Shown: positions 8,671-21,348, numbered from the stretch's first letter. The stretch: 64,000 bases of DNA from Bemisia tabaci (GCF_918797505.1 NC_092793.1:63917660-63981659); one strand, 5' to 3'. Numbers and translations: made by a program. Notes: generated from the sequence alone by a model not told the origin.

Positions 8671-11495
8671 CTCTGTTATTTCTACTAATTCCAATCACAC
8701 GGGATTTTCTGGCACACATATCAATCAACAGAGTTTAGATAAATTATTTTTGATGCAGAATAACTTTCTGCGTCAGACACATACCTAGGAACGAGTAGCA
8801 AAGGTCGACATCGGCAATGGTCGATTCGTGGCGAACGGTCAGAGGTCGATTCGCGAATGGTCATACGTCGATGCCCGAACGCACCGAACCAATCGAACCT
8901 AGTTCACCATTGTGCATTTTATTTTACTTTTCATTGTGCTTTTCATTTTATCGTTTGTTGCAAATGGAGCATTATGTATAGGCTGCTTGTCTTTGCCGAG
9001 GACGACACTAAAGACCTCTAAGTTTAAGTAGCTCTCTTAGCAGAACGAGAGCCATAGTGGATCAGGAAATTCCATCAATGGTTGTAAATTAATCTAAATT
9101 TATGCTTTGTTTCTGACCCTTAAAGTAGATACCTAAGTAACCAGGTCTCGATTTTTAATTTGACCTCGACTGATGAGCAATAAAAGCCTAGCGTCACCAT
9201 TAATGTCTTCCTTTTCTTCATCAGAGAAAGGCTATGTCCAATAATAGACTTAATTGAAAATGAACTTTGGAGAAACGTTCTCCTCTTAATTTTGCACCAT
9301 GATTTGAAGAGAAAGGTCTTCAGGATTTTTCCATTCTGATACTTGGAGGGAATTTAAGTTTTTTTAATATCTTTTCTAATAAGACCCAGCTGGGGCGCTA
9401 AGTGGCTTTTTTTATTTATTTTTATCTTTTAATGTGATTAGACATACACATCAATGGTGAACCTAGAAAATTTCCATTGTGCAAGGAATATGGATTGATA
9501 GCATCTCAGAATCGGTGCATTACATGCAATTTTTCTTCATGTACTGACCCGTTATGCTTCAAAATAGTAAAAAATTTAAGAACATCTGAAATGATGCAAC
9601 TGTAGATAGGATTGTGGTTAAGTGATGTCACCTTCATTATGCATCCCCTTAAAATGGAAGGATTTATAAAATGAACTTCAAATTTCTTCAATGAAAGTGA
9701 AAAACTCTTATGAAGTTGCGTGTAAAAATCAATGTCTCATTTCTGTGTTTTCAGAAACAAGTCGCGGTGAAAATGCCTAATTTTTTTTTTTAATTTCATG
9801 GCAAATAAACTTGATTTTTCTCGTCTTTGAAAGTATCATGTCCTACCGCGATGTGCAAAAAGAATGCTCGATAGGTACCTATGTCATAACTTTTTCCATG
9901 TTTGAATTAAAATGTTCCGATTAGGACTAGTGTGAGAAGTTCCAGTTGTACTTCTTTGAGGCTGGGCCTCAACCGGCTCTTTCACTTTTGCAGTCAAGTA
10001 TACTTAGTGTTTCATCCTCTTATCTTTTTGTGTTCGTGTTTTCAGCACCCTGTCTCTCTTTAGTAGGGAGCCGAGGCACCCTTCTATGACTCAGTCTTGT
10101 CACGTTACAGTATGAGGAACTGCGCAAAAGCAGATTGAAGCAAAGGAAACTGCGTGTCGGTAGTAAATTCTAGGTATCCTACATGAATGTATTTATTTCC
10201 AAGTAACTCCTGTGGGTAACAAAGCGTTGGCTTCCACATCAAGAATAAAGTTGTCAAAGTAGAGGCTTGAAAGCAACTTACAATGAGGTAGATGTAAAGA
10301 CCTGTGATATTAAAGCGTATTAAAGGTGATAAGGAACTTTACCATCGAAGAAATCTTCAGTCATGGCGACTATGACCATGGAGCAGAGACGTTTCCCTCG
10401 CTGTATAAGAAAATCTGCCATTAAAGTTTTTCAAGAACAAGAAAAGCTACAGTTTCATCTGCATTTTTCATCAACTTGGTTCTCAAGAAACCTTCAATGA
10501 TCAGACGCAATGATATGCTCCTTTGGCGTGGTAGCGAGTGGAGATAATCTATGAACTGCTGAAAGACTACTTTTTCCTCAAAAAGTGGATTTTTCCACCT
10601 ACCTACACGAAAGTCGTAGAATGTCCACTCAATTAGGGCTCAGACTGAAAAAGAAATTAATTAATTAATTTAAACTGACTCAAAAACACTTCCGGATTGA
10701 ACAGCTTCGATTAACTTCCCACCGTTCCGACAATGAACAGCAGTGGCTAGGCAAGAAATTACTACTAAACAGACACACTGCCAAAAAAATAATTTATCCG
10801 ACGACATGCGAAAATTTATTCAGTGAAAAATATTAGACATTCTTGACTAATAAATAGGTGTGTAGATGTACTATCACTATTACTAATGTCCTCAAAAGGG
10901 GTTAGTTTAATGAGAAACAATAACAAACTCGTCCGAACTCGCCCCGGCGAATGTTCATGACATTCGCGGCAGTTCGCGGAACCATTCGACCCGTTCGCTT
11001 CGAGTCGACGACTGCCCTTTTTTCGAATTCGACTTCTGCCGATGTCGACGATTGAACTCCGCTCATACCTAGGTACTCGGAATACATCATTGAACTAAAC
11101 CTCTGTTTCCTAGCAGGCAGAGAAGAGCAGAAAATCTCAACTCAGTCCCTGTCACACATCTGATGTTCCGCAATTCAAACGGGCTGTAGGGTGTTGGAAA
11201 CGGAAGATAACCTATCTACTTAAAGTTGACATTTTTAGAATGTATGGACCTTCTACTTTTTATTTCTTTAGTTCGCTTTGACAATACTGACAATTTTCCC
11301 GTCGTGAGACGAGGCAGAAGGCTTGTCACAAAGGTTTCATCTCAACTCAATCCCCTACTTTTTGCTTCATACGGGAGCCACCGGGGGCGCTGTTTGTAAA
11401 AAACAAGCGGTTGTTGTTATTCAGTTTCAGTATGATCCTTTAGCCTCGCCTGATAATACGTGCAATCGCTGTGATAACTGACAAGAACGTGTTTA
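8671..11495. other. Intergenic; two GTCGAC-rich segments, no gene seen
   Basis: Two CpG-rich segments (about 8795-8890 and 10920-11075) share the words GTCGACATCGGCA and TTCGCGAATG in opposite orientation. They could be the ends of an old element of about 2.3 kb. The 2 kb between them is AT-rich unique-looking sequence with no coding signal I can support. Confidence 0.4.
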
Positions 11496-11503
11496 GGTAG
11501 GTA

Positions 11504-11890
11504 TAGAGTACGTGTGTACAGCGAGAGTATAGACAGATGTGAAACTCCGAAAATCCATCAGGCCTTCACCGATGTCTTCGCGAATAAAGTTAGGGCCCAG
11601 AAATGCAGCCAACCTATGAATCTCAATTATCCAGAGCGCTTTACTAATACAATTGTTACGAACCATCGTTTATAAAGCACGTATTTGACTTACTTGTTGC
11701 ATAAATTTACTCATTTTTGCGGAAGAACGCTCATTTATGTACATTCTTAGCCTTCTTGGTTAAAATTGGAATGTGCAGACTGGCAGTGAAATTTTGTGCG
11801 CTAGAAGTTGGTTAGAAGGGTGGCTGCACTTTTGGGCCCTAAGCCCTCCATGAAGCGATCTGTCCGTACTCTCGCTATATAGGTACTCTA
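11504..11890 (+). mobile_element. hAT-type MITE, copy 1
   Basis: 387 bp with imperfect inverted ends (TAGAGTACG at the left and GGTACTCTA at the right, with TATAGACAG-type sub-terminal sequence). It is flanked by the 8-bp direct repeat GGTAGGTA at 11496-11503 and 11891-11898. An 8-bp duplication and a terminus fitting YARNG are features of the hAT superfamily. There is no open frame, so it would depend on a transposase from elsewhere. Two further copies are at 22672 and 61902. Confidence 0.9.
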
Positions 11891-12138
11891 GGTAGGTAGG
11901 TACTCTTTTTTAAGTGTGAACGTTAAAATCATCCTGAGCCAGCTCAACTCAGTTCCTGCATTATTATAAGGAAAACTTCAACAAAATTCAACTATTTTTA
12001 GATATTTAACATAATACTTAGTCCTAATCAAGGAACACGCTTTGTTTCGGTGTAAAACAGGACCTCAAATTTCTCCCATCAAAACAAGCAGAATTCTCAA
12101 CTCAGTCCCCGTTTTCTCAATTCTGTTTCCTAATTAGT

Positions 12139-13363
12139 GTAGGGTCATTCCACGTCAACTGTGCCAGGCTCGGAACCTGACCCCCTCCGATTTGGCTGAA
12201 AATTGGTATACGGGGTCTTTACGTCATTATAAGAAACTTGTTTGAAGGGTTTTCCCATCTGACGCCCCGTTCGCGAGATATCCCGATAAAGATGGGGTGA
12301 ATTTTAGTGATATTCAAAAACGCCCGTTTTAGCGATTCTCATTTTCTCGACTTCCCTCTCTTTGACTCTCCATAGCGAGACTCGGTATCAACTCATCATA
12401 CTTTATAAGAATGTTTCTAAACCAATTTTTCATGTAGATTCTAAATATGCCATCGAAATTAAGCTAAAAATTATTCTAATGGCCGTAATTTAGGGTTTTT
12501 TGAAATTTACGACTTTTTTGCCATTCAATGTTCAAACTGAATTATCTAAAAAAACTGTCTCTCAGATTTTCGATTTTTTTTTTTACTTCAATCTTAGGAT
12601 ATATACTTTTGGTTTATATACTTTTTTAAATGGCTATCGGACGGTTAAAGGCCTAAAAAAATTCAAATAGGCCATAAAAGGTAAAAAATGGTAAAAAAAG
12701 ACGAATTTTTACATGTTAATCCAAATCTTTCGATATAAACTCTTCAATTATCGATATTTTTTCTTTTTTTACCCTCGAATATGTATAAAATCAGACTATC
12801 AACGCTTTCCATACATCTACCGACCGATTAACGGCCTGATGGAAACCGGAAACAGACCGAAAATCCTCGAAATTGATGCAAAAAGACGATTTTTCACACG
12901 GTAACCGATGCATTCCATGGATTTCAACCGCAATTTCCAATTTTCTCTCTCTATTTCAACCTTAAGGTATATACTTACGAGTAATAAACACTTACTGACG
13001 TGCATCGATGGGGCACGGATATAAACGGAAATTAAAACCGGCCGGAAATGCTCAAAAATGACGGCGAAAAACGATTTTTACACGGGAACCGATGCATCTC
13101 CTGATTAGTCACTGCAATTTTCATTTTTTTTTCTTCTCTTCTTCGAAATCGAGGTGTACTTTTGAAAAGCTTACATTACACATTTTAGGCCATTTTTGCC
13201 AAATTTGGCAACTTTCCGGTCCGAATTTAATGGCGCAAAGTTGAAATTCGGATTCAGCGTCAAACATTACATAGGAATCGATGAAAACATTGCTACCCGG
13301 GATTTTTGCAGGCTACAGCCCCTTTCATGGCTTATTTGCCTGGACTATTACGACAAACGGATA
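12139..13363. mobile_element. Repeat beginning GGGTCATTCCACGTCAA with degenerate internal units
   Basis: The start GGGTCATTCCACGTCAA is, to my memory, common in arthropod repeats. From 12650 to 13110 there are about three degenerate units of roughly 190 bp, each with a GACGATTTTTCACACGG-like segment and an ACCGATGCAT segment. No transposase is seen. It abuts the foldback beginning at 13364. Confidence 0.5.
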
Positions 13364-14188
13364 TACAGGGTGTCCCAAAAGTCCGTACCCCCCCCCCCCC
13401 CCCCCGGTAACTTTTGAATGGTTAGCGATGGAATAACGAAACTTTGGGAATGTTTCTATCTCAAAGGGGACCATCTTCGAGGAGGGGCAAAATGTTTGTC
13501 CCTCCCTCACTGGAGGCGGGGGGCACCCAACTTTTTTATTTTCAAATGGTAACCCCTATCTTGTGTTACTTCATTGAAAGAACATAAGAAACAAAGAATT
13601 TTGGCGCAAACCGCAGATCAATATTTTAACTTTTGTCCGATTTATGATAGGTCAAAGGTTAAATTTGACTTCTTTTCAAAAAATCATAACTCCGGTTCAA
13701 ATTATCGTAGAGAAGAAATTAAAACGGGAAAATTTACCAAATTGTGAGCACGTTTCAGTAAAAATCGCAGAAATCACTTCAAACTAATTTTAAGGGGGGT
13801 TTGGAACCCCAAATACGTCAGTTCAAAGGTCATACAATTTTCCCGCAAAATGAGCTAATTTTCCCTTATTTTGCCTCAACATTATCACGGTAAGTTCAAA
13901 ATTAGTTCAACATTGCGTTTTCAAGTTTGCGTTTCAGTTTATTTTGCGCAAAGTTAAAAAAAAGGAATTAAAACGGTTACATTTAATCACCTTACCTATA
14001 AAAGTTCTTTTTTTTGTTTTTTTTTAACTTTGCACTAAAGGTTACTTGGAAACGCAATGTTGAACTTATTTTGAACTTACCGAGATAATGTTGAGTCTAA
14101 GTAAAGGAAAAGTGGCTCATTTCATAGAAAAATCGTATGACCTTTGAACTGACGTATTTGGGAGTCCGACACCCCCCCCCCCCCCCCC

Positions 14189-15389
14189 AATTGACAGCAA
14201 CGTGTACCGGAACGTATAATTCTACGTGGGTGTCCACGTATCAAGTACCGTTTCCGGAACGTTCCCGCGTAAACGTTGCACAGACAACATCTACAGGTAC
14301 GTTGCGGTGACTACATTGCATGAACGTGTAGCGCAAAGGTTGCAGTAAAATTAGAATCCATCTTATTCGCATAACATAGTGCGGCATTTATTATTGGACT
14401 TTTCACAGTTCGTGCGTTTCTCTCCCTCTCAACGTGTTTAGGATTCGAAAATTTCGTTAGTCCAATTATTTACGATAAATGATGACTACTTAAACAAAAT
14501 ACAGCCATTTACTTCATGAGTGCGACTTTCATTGAGGTATACGTAGGTACCTACTAGAGGGAGAATACTTAGAGCACTTTCGGTTTTGGAGTAGAGCATG
14601 AGATCTAGAGGTTAAAATTGTAGACATTGAATTGAGATACAGAATTAGGAACGTGCTAGCGAAAACCAGATAATTAACGTGCCTTTCATGAATATATCGA
14701 CGGTGAAACTACCAAACCACGTATCTCGTTTGCGGTGTTTAAAAATCTACGCTCGCATTTTATTTTTTAGAAGTAGACCAAATCAATATCATTCCATGAA
14801 ATTTTCACAGAATTTTCTCCGCACGAAGAGGAAAAATCACAGAAATTTTCAAGACTGGACGTTACGTAGTTTTCCGTTTAAAAAATAAAGTATGACAGGA
14901 AGTCTGCGACGTCGCAAACCGAGATACGTGGTTTGGTAGTTTCACCGTCGATATAAAACACTGAGGAAGGCATCTCTTCACGCCCAACATTAAACTGCAA
15001 AAATCTTTTGGTACGCCGAGATCAAGATAACAAAGGTGGACGCACTCGAACAGTCACAACCTCCCCTGATTAGACTGATTCCAGGAACTTGGTTGGTGCC
15101 GGCATGGGCTACGCATGCGCAAGCGCAATAGACTTTCAGAGCAATCAGAGCCGCGAAATGTACCTAGCGCCACCTAGCGGGCGCTCCTCGCATGTGCCGC
15201 CTTTTCTGGTGCGACGTATTTTTGGACTATACGTAGAGTTCCACGTCCCGGCAACGTTGCGATAGCGAAACGTTTTCGCACCATACATTAGACAACGTGG
15301 ATTTCAACGTAGAAATCGGAACGTTTCTGGAACGTTCCACGGTAGATGTAGATATCTATGTCCTTGAAACTTCCGATGTTATCTGGGCC
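14189..15389. mobile_element. ACGT-rich element inserted in the foldback
   Basis: This insertion splits the right arm of the 13364 foldback between a C-run and the continuation at 15390. Both ends are rich in AACGT and GGAACGTT words in opposite orientation, suggesting degenerate long inverted ends. It has no open frame of note. Inside it sits a smaller TA-flanked MITE (14693-14955). Confidence 0.65.
14693..14955. mobile_element. 263-bp MITE with near-perfect inverted ends
   Basis: TATATCGACGGTGAAACTAC at the left is mirrored at the right, giving inverted ends of about 40 bp that include ACCAAACCACGTATCTCG. TATA at both extremes fits a TA target duplication as in Tc1/mariner-type MITEs, but the palindromic sequence makes that ambiguous. 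It is the innermost of three nested insertions. Confidence 0.85.
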
Positions 15390-15784
15390 CCCTTAAAATT
15401 AAATGTGATTTCTGAGATTTTTACTTAAAAATGCTTACATTTTAGTTTATTTTCCCGTCTTGTTTTTTTCTCTACGATAATTTGAACCGGACTTGTGATA
15501 TTTTGGAAATAGGTCAAATTTGACCTTCGACCAATCATTACTCGGTCAAAAATTAGGATATCGATCTGCGGATTGCGCCAAAAGTCTTAATTTCTTATGT
15601 TCTTTCTAATGATGTGTCACAAGATAGGGGTTACTATTTGAAAAAAAAAGTTGGGGGCCCTTACGCCTCCCCCCTCCCCCTGAGGGAGGGACAAAAATTT
15701 TGATCCTCCTAGAAGATGTCCTCTTTGAGATAGAAACATTCCCGAAGTTTCGTTTTTCTGTCTTCAACCGTTCAAAAGTTACCA

Positions 15785-15949
15785 GGGGGTACGGACTTTT
15801 GGGACACCCTGTACATACAGGGGGTACGAACTTTTGGGACACCCTGTACATACAGGGGGTACGGACTTTCGGGACACCCTGTACATACAGGGGGCGTACG
15901 GACTTTTGGGACACCCTGTATGTACAGGGTGTCCCAAAAGTCCGTACGC
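15785..15949. repeat. 35-bp tandem repeat of foldback termini, then a perfect dyad
   Basis: Four units of about 35 bp start at 15785, 15820, 15855 and 15890. Each holds TACGGACTTTTGGGACACCC plus TGTACATACAG. The last unit runs into its own reverse complement at 15923, forming a perfect palindrome of about 29-bp arms around 15922. The tandem copies link the ends of two foldbacks. Confidence 0.9.
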
Positions 15950-17146
15950 CCCCCCCCTCTTGTAACTTTTTAACGGTTAGAGATACACAAACGAAACTTT
16001 GGGAATGTTTCTATCTTAAAGGGGACCATCTCCTAGGGGGGGGGGGGTCAAAATTTTTGTCCCCCCCCCCTCAAGAGGGGCGCGGGGGCCCCCAACTTTC
16101 TTTTTTTTTCAAATTGCAACCCCTAGATTGTGATACATTATTCGAAAGAGCATAATAAACTAAGAATTTTGGCGCAAACCGCAGATCAATATCTTAATTT
16201 TTGACCGAGTTATGATAGGTCAAATTTAACCTATTTTCAAAAAGTCATAAATCCGGCTCAAATTATCGTAAAGAAAAAACTAAAACGGGAAAATTTACCA
16301 AAAAGTACGCACTTTCAAGTAAAAATCACAGAAATTACTTCAAACTAATTTTAAGGGGGGTATCGGACCCCTAAATACGTCATTTTAAAGGTCATGCGAT
16401 TTTCCGGCGAAATGAGCCAATTTCCCCTTTACTTTGCGTCAACATTTTCTTGGTAAGTTCATAATTAGTTCATCATTGCGTTTTCAAGTCCCTAAATTTC
16501 GGGCAAAGTTTTAAAAAAAAAAACGAAATCCAAATGGTTGAATTGAATCACCTTAAATTTCGCTTTTTGAACTTTGCCCGAAATTTAGAGACTTGAAAAC
16601 GCAATGTTGAACTAATTTTGAACTTACCAAAATAATGTTGGCGCAAAGTAAGGGGAAATCGGCTCATTTCGCGGGAAAATCGCATGACCTTTAAAATGAC
16701 GTATTTAAGGGTCCGAAACCCCCCTTAAAATTAGTTTGAAGTAATTTCTTGGATTTTAATTTGAAAGTGCGTACTTTTTGGTAAATTTTCCCGTTTTATT
16801 TTTTTCTTTACGATAATTTGAGCCGGAGTTATAATTTTTTGAAAATAGGTTAAATTTAACCTGTCATAACTCGGTCAAAAATTAAGATATTGATCTGCGG
16901 TTTGCGCCAAAATTCTTAGTTTATTATGCTCTTTCGAATGATGTATCACAAGATAGGGGTTGCAATTTAAAAAAAAAAAAAGTTGGGGGCCCCCGCGCCC
17001 CCCTTGAGGGGGGGGGACAAAAATTTTGACCCCCCTAGAAGATGGTCCATTTTAAGGTAGAAACATTTCCGAAGTTTCGTTTTTGTATCTCTAACCGTTC
17101 AAAAGTTACGAAGGGGGGGAGGTACGGACTTTTGGGACACCCTGTA
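15923..17146. mobile_element. Full-length foldback element, about 610-bp arms
   Basis: Begins TACAGGGTGTCCC and ends with the complement at 17146. The arms are highly similar over almost their whole length and meet near 16535 in a CGAAATTTAGG-type stretch. It is the uninterrupted relative of the element at 13364-15813. The 151-residue frame at 15700-16155 lies in it and is not a gene. Confidence 0.9.
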
Positions 17147-17502
17147 TATGGATATATTATGAATAGGAAGACAGACAAACCGAGTGTGATATCACTGTTA
17201 TGCCTTTTTGTCCGTCTATCTGTCTCCCCTCTTCCCCTCTCTTCTCCCTCTGTCCTTTCCTCCTCCCCTCCCCCGATTTCCTTTTCCTTGTGAAAACCAT
17301 TATTGATTCCTGCGAGTTCCAAAAGAGTCCCTTTGTACCCAGAGCTTAGACATCTCGATTATCAGCTGGCCTGGACTGGCCATGGTGTCACAAAAGTGTG
17401 TACCCAAACGAACGATATTGAGAAATAAGGATAAGGAATCCTGCGATGTCTGTCGTCCAAAGACAAAAATATAGAATAGACGCAACCAACCATTAGAGAA
17501 TC
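17147..17502. other. Pyrimidine-rich spacer, nothing recognised
   Basis: A CT-rich run (about 17210-17280) followed by unique-looking sequence. No gene or RNA was recognised. Confidence 0.5.
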
Positions 17503-17506
17503 TTAA

Positions 17507-17888
17507 GGTGATTCGGCAGGCGCCTTTTTTTGTGTCAGAGTGACGTACCATAGATCGCAACGATTCGTTCCATAATTTCAGCTTCTCGTCATTATTTTTT
17601 TTCGAATTTTGAGATCGCACTTCTCTTTTCATGAGACTAAAGAATTCCTATACCTTTGACAAAGAAATTCAACGCAATAAAGGCAGGGTTTTTTTAGAGT
17701 AAAATTCCTGTCTTGATTACGTACGTTCAATTTCTTGGTCAAATTTGGTACATGAATTCGTTTGTCTCATGACAAGAGAAGTGCGATCTCAAAATTCGAA
17801 AAAAAAGTCGTAGCTGAAATTCTAGAACGACTCAATGCGATACATCGCACGTCGCTCTGACACAAAAAATGGCGTCCGTTGAATCACC
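17507..17888. mobile_element. TTAA-flanked foldback MITE
   Basis: TTAA at 17503-17506 and 17889-17892 flanks a 382-bp element whose ends are GGTGATTC and GAATCACC. The inverted arms extend about 130 bp and share GTGTCAGAG and GAGATCGCACTTCTCTT. A TTAA duplication is typical of piggyBac-like elements. The terminal bases are not the usual CCC, so the superfamily is open. Confidence 0.85.
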
Positions 17889-18186
17889 TTAAATGCGATT
17901 AATGAACCTGGGTGTCAAACTACCAATTATACCTATGCTGCATTGGGAACTAAGGCCCTCAAAATGAGGGGGGGGGGGGGGTACAACTTCGAGATGGGAG
18001 GAAATCTCCATAGACACTTTTGATCAGTAGGCTTAGACCTACAACATACCAATGAACTAGGCGAATTAACCGGGCCCACTTTTTTCATAAGGATGGACCG
18101 TCGTTCTTAAACGCTCTTTCAGAATCTGCTGTAATTTTTTACGTAGGGCTAGCCGTTTTAGAGGAAACTGGAATGTTCTCCAAACT

Positions 18187-18384
18187 TTGTCTATTGATTC
18201 TCTGATTTATATAATGATCTTGATCTGCATCAATGTCAAATATCACTTTTTAAGAGATGCAGCTGAGTGTAACATCATTACAGTAAACTACATTTTAGCG
18301 GAGGATATGGTTGCAGACGTTCTAACTAAGCCTGAAGGCTCTGTAAAGTATGAAAAATTTTCTAAGGGCTCAGGTCTTAAATAA
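18187..18384 (+). pseudogene. Copia-type pol fragment, end of RNase H
   Basis: A 65-residue frame carries NVKYHFLRDAAECN and AEDMVADVLTKPEG, the conserved C-terminal signature of Ty1/Copia RNase H (IRYHFIRE... and EDxxADxLTKPL in the family). The rest of pol is missing upstream. It is followed within 40 bp by a polypurine-like stretch and an LTR-like start. Confidence 0.8.
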
Positions 18385-18424
18385 TTCACTTAATTTTTTT
18401 TTCAGTGTTTACTCTCGAGGGGTG

Positions 18425-18688
18425 TGTTACACATCAGTATGTGGAGTTAGCTTCACTGTATAGTTCATATTCTCCTGTTTGATAGTAAGTGCGGCCTCTA
18501 ATGGCACTATGCTGTGTCTTGACGCTTGTCTCTGGCTATATGTCTCATGTACTTTGCTTGTCGTTTAGTCCATGGTCTATTTCTGTCATTCCTGGAATAA
18601 ATCGGTTATCTTTCCTCAGATCATGTGCTTCTCTCTGTTGCCTTCCGATCCTGAAAAACATTAAGATTTTATCCTCACTTATCACAAA
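18425..18688 (+). repeat. Probable 3' LTR of the Copia fragment
   Basis: Directly after a CTCGAGGGG purine-rich stretch the sequence begins TGTTACACATC, a typical LTR start. AATAAA lies at 18596-18601. The end is uncertain (a CA at about 18688 is a guess) because no second LTR is in the window. Confidence 0.5.
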
Positions 18689-18719
18689 CATGTACCAGAA
18701 TGTCTACTGAGGTCCACAA

Positions 18720-19803
18720 AAAAAAATTAAGTACTTTATAAGTTCTTTCTAAGTACTTGAAGAAAAAATTAAGTACCTCTCCTTGGGGAAAAATTGGGTA
18801 CTTTTTAAGTACTTTTTCACGACGTAGCATACTTCTTCAATAGCAATTACATTGATTAGGTTAAGTTAATATTACATAACTTAAAATTTGAATTTGACTT
18901 GTGCATTAAATTTTCTTCAAAAAAGGTACAAAATACAGGCTTCTGAAACACATACATGCAACTAAACGATATAAGTACAGGCTTTCAAAAAAAACAACCA
19001 AACTGATAACCATCTATCTTCCTTTTTGTTTTAAATTATTTTTAACCTGACATTGGTGACGATGTCATAAACATTAAGCAGATTAGGAGGAAACACTCTC
19101 CAAAAGAGATTCTATTGAAGTGGTTGGAGCTGTAGCATAATTTGAAATTTTTATCGGTTTTTTTTATTTTTTTATTTTTATTTGAGAAAATGTATTACAT
19201 TGCTGTAATAGGAAAGACTTCTTTGACTTACATTATACTGAATACTTGAGGTACAATGCAAGGATTAAGTTTTTGCCAAATTATGTGGGTCAAAACTTGC
19301 TCAAATATTAAAAATAATCGGTTGTTTCCGTTAAATCGCCTTTCAATCTGCCGTGATAGCGAAGGGAGCCATAAGTGCATTTCTGTATGGGCCACGGATA
19401 GCACATGCTCTAATGCGGCTCGACGCTCATCACAGATAGCACTTACAGCTCTCTTCACTTTCACAGCAGCAATTCCTGAACTCCACGCAGACTTGCCTAT
19501 ACTTGCCCTTCTGTTACAGGATACAACTCATTGGCGAAACCAAGCAAATCGAGGATGCTCATTGGTCACTTCAAGGTCAGATGGCTGCACAACCGTGCTC
19601 TTGCGGGCTGATATTGTTTTACTAATGCGTCTGACGGGCAACGCACAGAGATTGCATAGCTATCAGGCGATCGAACTGAACGTATGGCGCAAAATGCGAA
19701 AAATTACGGACCTTCCGCGAAACTTTCGTACTTTTTAAGTACTTACGGAAGGACCTAAGGAAAAGCATACTTTTTCCGGGCTTTAGGGACTGGTAGACAC
19801 CCT
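18720..19803. repeat. AAGTAC-rich repeat region
   Basis: AAGTACTTTTTAAGTAC-like words occur at 18728-18815 and again at 19725-19745. The right edge reads, on the minus strand, GGTGTCTACCAGTCCCTAAA, like the end of a dispersed element. A 160-residue open frame inside (19256-19738) shows no family features. I treat this as a degenerate repeat. Confidence 0.4.
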
Positions 19804-21348
19804 GATCTACCCTCCAGCCCACCAGTTTAAGCTGACTCCCCCCCCGCCATATAGAGAATTTTTTACTGCTTTAAAACAGTTTCTTCTTCTTCAGAAAAAA
19901 AAAAAGATTGAACACACATTACAACACATTCATATCATTCTAACCATTTCTTAAGTTGGGGGTCCCCCCAGCTGATAGTCGGCCCAACTATCAGCTATAC
20001 CACCCTTGAGAGGGAAGGAATAAGGAGGGTTAAAGATATTTCGACAAGTAAGATATCTGAATAAATTTACTTTTATTGATGTTTGATTATGAAAGAACTT
20101 AAAGAGGAATTATTAATTGAGAATTGGTAGAACCTTATGTACATTTTAAAATCGCAGAACAACCTTACTTTCCTCATTATGCTTTAAGAATACTGACAAA
20201 CTTTTAGGAGGAGACAAAAGGTCTGGCATTGCACTCAGAATAATTTTGCAGACACCAAGACAATGATTTGAGACTACAGGGCAAGAGACGATTACAACAT
20301 TCTTACTTTCAAGTTCAGATAGGTACACAGGCAATCTACATAAGTTTAGCTGAGCTGAGAATTATCTTGGAATCACTTCATTACGAACTAATTCAATGTT
20401 TAATGGCCTGAAAAACTAGAAAAAAAATCAGATTTCCTAAGCAATAATTTTTAAAATCATGCTATGAGGAACAGAAGGAGAAAACTTTCCTAGTATCTCT
20501 GCTATTTTTCATCACCAGTCTCATTAGAATGAAGTTGACAAGCTTGGCTTTGGGCATCCTCTTAGATTAAAGGCTGAAAGAAGGACTAACAGAGACAAAA
20601 AGGATGTATAAATCACAATCATAGAGTACATTACGAAAATTAAAACTTCAAAAGTACAGTAGTTGAAGACTTAAAAACCTAAAAACATGGGAGCTAATGA
20701 CATACAGTTTTTGGTACGAAAAGGGACAAAACCCAAATTTGGGAGATTCTCAAACTTGATAGGAACCAATTTTTGAGGAGGAATAGGCAATAAATTTAAA
20801 ACAAAATCTTTCTACAGCGATCGGCTAGGTTTAAGACAATGTAGAAGGCAAATTAGATTCTCTCAAATAAGACATAAAAAACTACAAAAATAAATGCTTA
20901 TCACTTTTCAATATCACACGAAATCTTAGAACTCTGTGAGAACTTCAGTTTTCATCATTTGAATCAGCAGATAGATCCGTTTTCAACACACAAATCTATT
21001 CTTTCTTGCAATCATGCCTAATGTTGTAAGTTGCCAACAAATTATCGCTCTTCTGGCGTAATGACGTAACTCGATTTCCGCATGAGCCCCAGAAAGAAAA
21101 GATTTATACTTTCAACAGGGATCAGGTGGAAATTGAGATACACCCTTACTTCAGAGGGGTGACAAAATGTGCATACTTCCCAGAAGAAGTTCATTTGCTT
21201 AGAATAAATAGGTGGACCTATGGTGCCATTAAAATTTATGCTAAGGATGGAACATGAAAAATATGGAATGGGAAAAGACAATGCCTTGAAAAACGTTACA
21301 AATTTTCTCAATTTAGATGAAAGAGCACTTGGAAAAATATCAATAGAA
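19804..21348. other. 3' flank of the phosphatase gene, no second gene seen
   Basis: AT-rich sequence without a recognisable exon on either strand. Frames such as 21042-21413 (minus, 123 residues) lack family features. Part of this may be a long 3' UTR of the gene ending at 21801. Confidence 0.4.

Larger units (their letters stand above)
13364..15813. mobile_element. Foldback element with ACAGGGTGTCCCAAAAGTCC ends, interrupted
   Basis: The left arm starts TACAGGGTGTCCC at 13364, and its complement closes at 15813. The arms stay complementary through a C-run, a TTGGGAATGTTTCTATCT segment and the AAATTAGTTTGAAG segment up to the mid-point near 13990. The right arm is split by an insertion (14189-15389). 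No coding sequence is present. Chance frames arise because the same words occur on both strands. Confidence 0.85.

Noticed and set aside
15700..16155. 151-residue open frame
   Set aside because: It lies across the tandem termini and arm of a palindromic repeat; the same words occur on both strands and give repetitive peptides (LLGHPV, FGTPCTY) with no family features.
19256..19738. 160-residue open frame on the plus strand
   Set aside because: No recognised motif, overlapped by an open frame on the other strand, and bordered by AAGTAC-type repeat sequence; chance frame more likely.
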